Assembly: GCA_019426215.1 (NCBI GenBank)
Contig: CM033401.1
Location: 23,131,134 to 23,195,133 of the forward strand
Source: Buddleja alternifolia
Lineage: Eukaryota; Streptophyta; Magnoliopsida; Lamiales; Scrophulariaceae
DNA: 64,000 bases
Direction of reading: 5' to 3'
Made by a program: the position numbers and the translations under genes. Shown here piece by piece: positions 55,607 to 64,000 of the stretch (positions are counted from its first letter, which is position 1; every line of letters begins with the position of its first letter). Below the pieces are notes generated by a model that did no database searches, was not told the DNA's origin, and was given only the letters and a program-made list of their open reading frames with translations.

Positions 55607-56732
55607 TGTTAGGAATTTCATATTAAATGTTTTGATGATGACAATATAGGTTTTATGTTAGACCCCAGAGATTATGTAAGTTTATATTTACTTAGAATAT
55701 GTTTTGAGCGTTTAACAAATTATTGAGTTGTAATGTCTAGAGTAGACTTGTAAATTTTTATCTTTGTAGATTTTAAACTAAGTATTAGATGCTAAATCAC
55801 TGATAGAATTCTAGGTGAGTCTGTCAAAGGCGAAGTTGAAGATCAGCGTCTGAAGTCAAGCGAAGATGAAGATTTTGTCTTAAGCGACTGCCAATTGCTA
55901 TGGACTGTTTCAGGATGTATGAATCAAGCGCTCAAAGCACTCAAGCGATCAAGAAGATCAGATTCACCTGAAATAAATTCCGAAGTCACTAAGGACGTAA
56001 ATGCAATCATTTAACGGACATTTATTTCCAACGAGAAATAAATTCAAATGCATTAAATGTTTGATAAGAGCATTAAATGTGATAAGGACGGATTGTATAC
56101 GGAGCAAGCTACCTATTGGCTAAGACTGTCAGTATTTCAGAGTTCAAACCTGCCACATCAAATCAGTGTAGCAGGATTTTAGGAATGTCAAAGAAAAAGC
56201 ATGACTCACTCGCTCGTGAGAGATACGCACTTACATGTGTCCAACAGACAAATCCCAAGAAAATGTCTATAAATACCTTACCTCAGCAAACTCTAAATAT
56301 ACGTACATATACAAAAGGGTTAAAACTTTGCTGAAATACTTTCTCACTAAAATTTTAGAAACTCCATAGCCAAAAATCCTTCCAAGCTTTTTTATATACA
56401 TTCCAGATAGTCGTAGATATCTCAAACATTTTCAAAGAAGAACCATACACTATTATTGAGATATCCTAAGTTTTTCAAATTTCCTAAAATCAAACAAACC
56501 CGAGATCAAAATCCTCAATCTCCTCTGTCTGTGTGAAAAAGTTGTTGACTCTACAAGCAGTATTTCTGAGTGAGAGAAGCCTGTTGGTGAAGATCTTCAT
56601 TGGTTCTGAAGTTTGTGTGATCAAGCAGCCCATGTTCATCATCCCCTCCTCTATTTTGTAGAAGTCTCGGTGTGATCCTTCGATAATCAATTTAGTGGAA
56701 TTCCTCTAAGTGTTCAAGGAGAAGAAAGACGT
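55607..56732 (+). repeat. 3' LTR of copia C1, broken by C2
   Basis: Starts TGTTAGGAATTTCATATT and runs parallel to the 5' LTR to GAAGAAAGACGT. The matching 5' LTR continues at 29202; the rest should lie beyond C2, outside the window. Confidence 0.9.
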
Positions 56733-58393
56733 TGTTAGGAATTTCATGTTAGATGTTTTGATGATGACAATTAGGAATCTTGTTAGACCTCAAAGTTATG
56801 TACGCTTAAATTTCATAGATACGTTGTATAAGCATTTGAACATTAGAAATGTATAGGCTTTATTTTACCTTTTACTTTTGACATTCTTAGGTCAAGAAGT
56901 CAGTTAGATTAAAGCGTTTGATACTTTCTGAGTGAGCTTATCAAGACTGCGAAATCTGAAGACTCCAAGCGTCCAAGAAATCAATAGTGAATGAAGTTTG
57001 AAGAAGTTCACTCTAAGCGCCTGACATGTTCTGAGTGAGGTGTCAAGTTACTAAGATTGAAGTCTCAAGCGTCTATATTTCTAAATAAAGTCTGAAGACT
57101 TTTTCCAAGCGTCTAAACATTAAATAGTCCTCCAAATTATTTGGAACTTTCAGTTCATGAATAAAGCGTCTATCAAGTGATAAACATTCTCCTGAAGCGT
57201 CAGATCGAAAGGAGTTTAATGCAAATATTCTCAGTGCATTAAATGCCAACGGGCATTTAATTCAAATTGCATTAAATGCTGATAAGAGCATTAAATGTGA
57301 TAAACACTTTCAGACGTACGGAGAAGCCACCCTATTGGACTGTCAACACTTCAAAGACTGCAGCACCAACTTTTGTGCAGCAGATTTTCAGGAAAAAGGA
57401 CAAAAGTTGTTCACTCGCGAAAGTGAGAGACACGCACCCTTGCATGTGTCAAACAGACACTTTTTCCAAGAATGCCTATAAATAGAACTTCAACAACAAG
57501 CCAAACAGACAGAACAATATCAAGCTAAATTGCTGTTGCATTGAAGTCTCATTCCTTAAACTGTTAGAAAAGACAGAATACTTAAGAAAATATTTTAACA
57601 TTCAACCCAATATCTCAAACATTCTTTTTGAAGAAACTACTCTACTACTGAGATATTCCAGTTGTTTGAACTTCATCAAAATCAAACAAACCCTTTTAGA
57701 AAAAAAACCTATCCAAGCCTCGTGATCTGTGTGAAGTCAAAATTGGATACTTGCATTATTTCTGGGTGAAAGAAGCAAGGGGATTGAAGTGATTTGAAGC
57801 AGAAATCTGTGTGATCAAGGAGCTCAAGTCATCGACATCCATCTCTCCCTAATTTGTAGAAGATTCTGTGTGATTCTTTGAGAATCATTTTAGTGGATTG
57901 CCTTCGAGTGCAAAGGAGAAGAAGGACATAGTTGGGATTACACCACCCAACGAACGTTACAAACATAGTGTCATTTACTTTTCAGTCAATTCTTTCATCT
58001 ATCATATCATTGCATAAATTGATTAAGTAAAACACAATCAAAAGCTAAGCAACTAAAAAACCTCGTGTGACGCTAAAACTTTCAAAGAGAAGACTCCAAA
58101 AATCATTCCGCTGTGCTAACACTGATTAAAAGAACTGAACGCTTAACCTACTTGGTCAAAGTATTCAATTCTTGAAGTCCGAGTTAACTTTAAAAATTAG
58201 TCTTCATCAGACGCTTCGCCAGAGCGCCAACATTTTAAGTGAACGCTTAAGTCAAGCGTTAGACACTTCAAGCGTCTATCTTTTCAAGCATCCAAAAATC
58301 TTTTAATACGAAATCTTTTGAAGTCGAAAAAGACTTCTGGGTCTATTCAACCCCTCCCTTCTAGACCCTTTCGTATGCCACTTGGGACCAACA
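56733..58393 (+). repeat. 5' LTR of copia C2
   Basis: 1661 bp, TGTTAGGAATTTCATG to GGGACCAACA. It carries many AAGCGTCT-like motifs (56911-57200 and 58210-58280). Confidence 0.9.
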
Positions 58394-58395
58394 AG

Positions 58396-58407
58396 TGGTA
58401 TCAGAGT
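58396..58407 (+). promoter_or_regulatory. Primer binding site of C2 (tRNA-Met)
   Basis: TGGTATCAGAGT, one base off the usual TGGTATCAGAGC at the last position. Confidence 0.9.
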
Positions 58408-58496
58408 GGTTAAAATTGAAATTTAAAAATTTCCAAGCATAATTGCTTGTTTAGATCCTTTTCTTTCAAAATCTAGTTGCATTTAAAATTTTCGAT

Positions 58497-60718
58497 ATGG
58501 CATTTGCTAAAGTTCCCAAACTGACTGAATCAAATTTTGACACATGGAAAGTCAAAGCATTTACATATCTCTGTTCATGTGATGATGACATGTGTGGTAT
58601 TATTTCAGATGGGCCAAACAAAATATACAAAGTTATCACAAGAGCGCCTGGAGCCACGGAAGAAACTCCCGATGGTTACGTTGAGAAACCAAAACAAGAA
58701 TGGACTCCAGATGAGCGTCGAAGAGCTAATTTGGACAATGTTGGTCGTAACGCTCTATATACGGCTATTGGTGATAATGACAACTTATTTAACAAGATTA
58801 AATCTTGCAAAACTACTAAAGAAATATGGGATAAGTTGGCTACGATTTGTGGTGGTTCAACTCAAATCAAAGAAAACAAACTTTCCATTGCCAAGGAAAA
58901 GTTTAACGGATTTAAGATGCTACCCAATGAAACGTTAGAGCAATTGGATATAAGATTTACAGCTCTAGTTACAGAACTTCCATCGTTGGGAATGGACTTA
59001 CAGAACCGAGAAATGGTGGTTAAAATCTTTAGAAGCTTACCAAGTAAATTCTTGATGAAGACAACCGCTATGAGAGAATCAAATATGCTGGATCTCCTAA
59101 CTCCAGAAGACGCCTTTTCAGAGCTAAAAGCATTTGAGTTCGAGTTGAACTCTGCTAGTGATATTGTGAGTAATCCAGTGATTGAATCTGGAGCGCTCAT
59201 TGCATCAATCAAAGGTAAATCGGGTAATAAAGGAAAGAATTCAGATATCAATAAGGAAGAAGAGTTGGCTTTGCTGAATAGATTCAGGAAGTTCTTGAGA
59301 TATGAAAAGAAAGGAAAAGGTTTCAATAATCAAGGACAAAGTTCATATCAAGCGTCTTCTCCTGTGCAACAACAGTTTCAAGCGCCTCAGTATTCTGTTC
59401 CTTCACCCCAAGCGCCTGCTCAATACCAAGCATCTACTCAAAGTCTCCCAGCTCCAGTGGTCTCAAAACCACACATTGCAAGGTTAACAAATGAACAAAA
59501 GATGAAAACTAATCTTTGTTATAATTGCAGAAAACCAGGGCACTACCAGGTAAATTGCCCTTATCCAAACGTATCCAAGCCCTCAAGGAAGGATTACTTG
59601 GATAGAAACTAATTCAGGAGCAACCTTCGGCAACAAGGTTTGCTAGCGAAATCAGAACCAGCATCCGCACCTGAAGATTTAGAATCATCAGAAGAAAGTA
59701 GTGATGATGATGAGCCATTAGACGACTCAGTGCTCATATGTCTCATGGCCAGAGATGATGAAGCGTCTCCTGAGATAATTAATGAATTATCAATTCCTCT
59801 TTCTTATGATGAATTACTTGACAAAGTCAAAGAATACTACAATGAATGTCAAGAAGCTGCCAAAATATATCAAAATGATCTCGCTATTATCTCGTTACTC
59901 ACAAGAGATAATGTGACGCTCAGAGCAGAGTTGCGAGTTCAGCAACAGTGCATTGAGAAGAATCAATCACTTGAGAGTGAAATTATTCAATTGAAAGGTG
60001 ATCTTGATATAATAGTCAAGAGAGAAGCTGATTTGATCGCTAGACTTGCTAAATCAGAGCAGCTCATCTCATCATTATCAAAAGCTTCTAGACAACTGGA
60101 TAATGTGACTGAAGTAACCAGATTATTTGGTGAGAAGACCGGTTTAGGATGCGATAAACTCGGTAAACAACCTAATAAATTTGATGTTACAGCAAACAAC
60201 AAAGGAAAGGGTGTTATCTTTGTTGAAAAAGGTTCACAAAGTCAAACACAAAATGAACCTAGTGACAATGGTTAGAGGCCAAATGAGAAAGTCAAAGCTA
60301 ATTCAGGCAAGGGTAAGGCTAAGGTAAATGATTCACAAAGACGGGTTTATCCAAACGCTCAAAAGGCTAAAGATAAGACTGATCACTGTGAATCAAGCGC
60401 TAAGCGTCCAGCACCAAAAGTGCAACCCAAGCCAGTGCCAAGGAATTATCAGCGTCAATATCCAAGACAGTCAAGATCATATTATCGATACTATGATGAT
60501 TATGATTATGACTATGATTATGACTATTATTATAATCAAGGATATTATTATACATCCAAAAAGCACACACAGCACAATGTGAAAACCCAAAAAGGCCAGT
60601 ATTCCTACAATGAAGACGAGGCAAATATGGGTTCCTAAAGTTCTAATTCAAACTAACAAGGTTACTAATGTTGAAAGATCCAAGCAACAATGGGTACCTA
60701 AACAGAAATAGAACTTCC
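58497..60718 (+). pseudogene. Gag of copia C2, interrupted by in-frame stops
   Basis: ATG at 58497 (MAFAKVPKLTESNFDTWKVK). Open for 371 codons through the gag core (RSLPSKFLMKTTAMRES), a Gln/Pro-rich link and a zinc knuckle (CYNCRKPGHYQVNCPYP). A TAA at 59610 replaces a CAA of the sister element. The same frame continues with an acidic stretch, a coiled coil (SYDELLDKVKEYYNECQEAAK) and, after a TAG at 60273, the Tyr/Asp-rich run YYRYYDDYDYDYDYDYYY. The end of the gag region changes frame near 60620. Confidence 0.9.
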
Positions 60719-60726
60719 CTTTTTGA

Positions 60727-63507
60727 TTGCAGGTACCTAGAGCTAGAGCCAATACATCTGTATGGTACTTTGATAGTGGATCGTCAAGGCATATGACCGG
60801 TTCCAAAGATCTTCTGATCAACTATCAAGCTGCCAATGGTCCTCAGGTTGTATTTGGTGACAACTCCAAAGGTAAAACCAAAGGTATAGGTATTGTGCAT
60901 AGGGGGAACATCATGATAAGTGATGTGTATTTTATTGAGGGTCTGAAGCACAATTTATTAAGCATAAGTCAATTCTGTGATAAAGGCTTTGAAGTCATAT
61001 TCTCAAGTGACTATTGCTATATAAACGATGCTAAGACTAAGTCTACTAAATTGAAAGGAAAAAGAACTAACAACGTGTATTTAGTAGATTGGGGTTCAAC
61101 ACTTGATAACAACCCAACATGTTTTGTTGCTAAAAATGAATCTAAAATGGGTTGGTTATGGCATAGAAAAATGAATCACCTCAACTTTAAGACAATCTCT
61201 CAACTAATAAGTTAAAATCTTGTAGAGGAATTACCAAATGGACCATTCCATAAGGATCGTCTTTGTGACGCTTGTCAAATGGGTAAACAAGTTAAATCAT
61301 CGTTCAAAAGAAAATCTCATCTATCTACCTCTAGAATACTTGAACTACTTCACATGGATTTGTTTGGACCTGTTCAAATGATCAGTGTAAGCGGTAAAAA
61401 GTATACTTTGGTGATAGTAGACGATTTCTCTAGATTTACTTGGGTGGAATTTCTTTCATCCAAAGATGAAACATGTGACAAGTTAACAACGCTTATTTGA
61501 CAACTTCAAACACTGAAAAATCTTAAGGTTGCAAGAATAAGAAGCGATCACGGTACTGAGTTTACTAACAAGATTGTTGAGAAGTTTTGTGCAGAAAATG
61601 GAATACATCATGAGTATTCAGCTCCCAGAACTCCCCAACAAAATGGTGTTCCTGAGCGCCGAAACCGAACGCTTAAGGAAGCCGCTAGGACTATGTTAGC
61701 AGAATCCAAGCTTGCTCCTAGATTTTGGGCCAAAACGATCAACACTGCCTGATACACTCAAAACCGCTGCATGATCAACAAACAGCATGGAAAAACTCCA
61801 TATGAACTATGGAAGGGACGTAAGCCAAATGTTTCATATTTTCACGTCTTTGGTTCTAAATGTTTTATCCATAATAATGGATCCCAAAGCCTAAAGACTT
61901 TTGATCCTAAAGCGGATGAGGGAATCTTTCTAGGCTACGCCAAAAATGGAAAGAAGTTTCGCATTCTCAATAAGATCAAATCGAAGGTTGAGGAATCTAT
62001 TCATGTTGTTTTTGATGATGCTAACCAAGAGCCGAGTAAGGTTAATTTAAATGATGTAGGAGTTGAAGATCTATGTCATCAAGCGTCTAAGATTACTATT
62101 GATGAAGATACTGACGACGATGATGAGATCTCAGTGCCACCTTCTAAGAATACTCGTGAGATTACTCTAAATTATCATGTAAGAAATGCTGATGATCATG
62201 AAGAGAATGATCATCAAGAGCACACAAGGAATTGTGAACTTGAAGCGCCTACGCAAGAAGGTAGTCAAGCGTCTGTTCCTCAAGCGCATGTTCAACCTCT
62301 TAACCCCTTCCAACCAGATAGACTATGGGTGCGTGATCATCCACCTGAGCAGATTATTGGAGATATTGAAGCACCTATTAGGACTAGAGCCGCTACGTTC
62401 AATGAGGCTATGTTCGCAAGCTTTCTATCTCAAATGGAACCTAAGAAAGTGGATGAAGCGCTAAGTGACCCAAGTTGGATTAAAGCTATGCAAGAAGAGC
62501 TTAATCAGTTCGAACAAAATAAGGTTTGGATACTAGTACCAAGACCAACTCACCAACGAGTTATTGGAACTAGATGGGTATATAGAAACAAGATGGATGA
62601 GAATGGCATTGTTATAAGAAACAAGGCCAGACTCATAGCTCAAGGGTATTGCCAAGAGGAGGGTATTGACTTTGATGAGACATACGCTCATGTCACTCGT
62701 CTTGAAGCAATCCGCATGTTTCTAGCGTATGCAGCGTTCAACAAGTTCATGGTGTATCAAATGGACGTGAAGAGTGCCTTCCTGAATGGTAAACTCCAAG
62801 AAGAAGTATATGTGGAGCAACCACCAGGATTCATCAACAATCATGGTAGGGATATGGTTTACAAGCTAGAAAAAGCACTTTACGGGCTTAAGCAAGCACC
62901 CTGAGCATGGTATGACACTCTCTCTATCTTTCTTATTGGTAAAGGCTTTTCAAAAGGCAGCGTTGACACAACGTTACTTAAAATTACCAATAACAAAGAT
63001 ATTCTCTTAGCTCAAATTTACGTTGATGATATTATATTTGGTTCTACTAACAAGCGTCTGTGTGAGAAATTTTCAAAAATGATGCAAGAACAATTTGAAA
63101 TGAGCATGATTGGTGAATTAACTTTATTCTTAGGACTACAAGTTAAGCAACTCCCTAATGGCATATTTATTAACCAAGCTAAATATACACGAGATATGAT
63201 TAAGAAATTTGGTATTGAAAATGCATCATATTAAAAAATTCCAATGAGCCAAACGCTTAAGTTAGATAAAGATGAAAGTGGAAAGAAAGTTGATATTACT
63301 AATTATAGAGGTATCATCGGTTCACTTCTTTATCTTACTGCCAGCAGACCCGATATTATGTTTTCGGTATGCATGTGTGCACGATTTCAAGCTGATCCTA
63401 AAGAGTCACACTTAATTGCTGCCAAGAAGATCCTTAAATACCTAAAAGGCACACAGAATGTGGGCTTATGGTATCCTAGGGATTCTCCTTTTGAACTAAT
63501 TGGTTAC
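60727..63507 (+). pseudogene. Pol of copia C2, one frame with several stops, 3' end cut
   Basis: Protease active site WYFDSGSSRHMTG. Integrase HHCC and DDE (LHMDLFGPV, IRSDHGTEF, NGVPERRNRTLKEA). Reverse transcriptase has [14 protein letters not shown] and an intact YVDD (63020-63031). RNase H starts but ends at ELIGY where the LTR of G begins. Everything is in one frame. Stops stand near 61213, 61498, 61752, 62902 and 63232; at least two read TGA where the copia family has CGA (Arg). There is no ATG at the start; the frame opens with TTG where C1 has ATG. Confidence 0.93.
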
Positions 63508-64000
63508 TGACATGCTAAAAGCTAACGTGCTATGATAGCAAGTGCACTAGACGTGTGTAGTAATAAGTGGACAAAAAGTCCGGGTTGTCGAACCACAAGG
63601 ACTTGAATTCTAGTTCATGATTTTCGATAAAAGATAAGACAATTAAAGTAAAGTGCAAGAAAAAGATTAAGCAATTAACGAACCAAAGAGAAACGTACTA
63701 TAGATTAAATCTCACGTATGATAAAATGACTAAGGCACATGCTACAACCAAATCTACTCGTCAATATATATGAGCTACTCTTCGAATTATTAGACTCCTA
63801 TTGCTTTGGTGGAAACTCCTAAATTAACTATTACCCGATGTCTCGGCACATAATAATCCTATGATTAATTGACGGTTCTCTAAATATGTCTATCCGAGAA
63901 TCTAATCAAAAATCACGCATTAACGTTCTAGAGCTTCCCCGAACGAATCCGACTAACAACACCCGGGAATCTTTACCTATTTCTAGGGCAATCCCTCATT
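63508..64000 (-). repeat. Athila LTR G, minus strand, partial
   Basis: Begins TGACATGCTAAAAGC, the reverse complement of the LTR end of A. GTTAC (63503-63507) is the presumed left target duplication. It matches 6150-6642 with two differences that I can see, and runs off the window, so whether it is a solo LTR or a full element is unknown. Confidence 0.93.

Larger units (their letters stand above)
28073..56732 (+). mobile_element. Copia C1 (SIRE/Maximus type), host of several insertions
   Basis: Parts in order: 5' LTR, tRNA-Met primer site, gag, pol with protease, integrase, reverse transcriptase and RNase H, an extra 3' gene, polypurine tract, and a 3' LTR broken off at 56732 by copia C2. 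Removing D, E, one copy of each target duplication and the 428-bp duplication leaves about 12.5 kb to the 3' LTR, so the original was about 14 kb, large even for this lineage. Pol order (integrase before reverse transcriptase) defines Ty1/copia. All genes are broken and the two LTRs differ by about 7-8 percent in the first 265 bp by eye, so it is the oldest of the nested set. Confidence 0.92.
56733..63507 (+). mobile_element. Copia C2 (SIRE/Maximus type), cut by Athila G
   Basis: 5' LTR, tRNA-Met primer site, gag and pol up to RNase H, where the LTR of G begins. It inserted into the 3' LTR of C1; GACGT at 56728-56732 is the left target duplication. Gag and pol resemble those of C1 in order and sequence but the LTR differs over much of its length, so they are sister families. 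Confidence 0.93.

Overview
The window is plant nuclear DNA, most likely from a eudicot, and almost all of it is nested transposable elements. The evidence is structural. Ty3/gypsy elements of the Athila type have primer sites matching tRNA-Asp. Ty1/copia elements of the SIRE/Maximus type have primer sites matching initiator tRNA-Met. There are also a PIF/Harbinger transposon with a spliced transposase and a Myb-like second gene, a CACTA transposon with a 3-bp target duplication, a hAT-like MITE, and a broken endogenous caulimovirid (plant pararetrovirus). I see no convincing intact host gene, no tRNA or rRNA gene and no CRISPR. The species cannot be named from what is visible.

Left part (1-28072). 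The window opens inside Athila A (1-6642, + strand): the end of integrase, a noncoding spacer with a 50-bp palindromic array, an intact third ORF, a long 3' noncoding region and a 3' LTR. The LTR abuts the coat-protein region of a minus-strand caulimovirid remnant (6643-10054) with the layout ORF1-ORF2-ORF3. A 5.8-kb PIF/Harbinger element (10558-16378, TTA target duplication) carries transposase and Myb-like pseudogenes and a nested hAT-like MITE (11609-12279, 8-bp duplication). An internally deleted Athila (B, 17918-21385) follows. A CACTA element (23162-27655, ACA duplication) holds what look like captured exons of a B3-domain gene.

Right part (28073-64000). One very large copia element (C1) runs from 28073 past 56732 and has been the target of several insertions. 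Athila D (36276-43040, duplication CTCAC) and the minus-strand Athila-type element E (44345-52210, duplication GAACC) both sit in its extra 3' gene. Copia C2 sits in its 3' LTR at 56733. C2 is itself cut at 63508 by a minus-strand Athila LTR (G) that is almost identical to the LTR of element A. The order is therefore C1, then D, E and C2, then G inside C2.

D and E have no reverse transcriptase or integrase. They keep gag (E also protease), LTRs, primer sites and polypurine tracts, so they look like non-autonomous elements moved by proteins of full-length relatives. The least expected signals are cis-structures shared by the Athila elements (a hairpin before the polypurine tract with a compensatory base change, a 46-nt conserved block after pol, repeated polypurine-like motifs, element-specific palindromes), frame-preserving introns in the extra gene of C1, and the B3 exons in the CACTA element.
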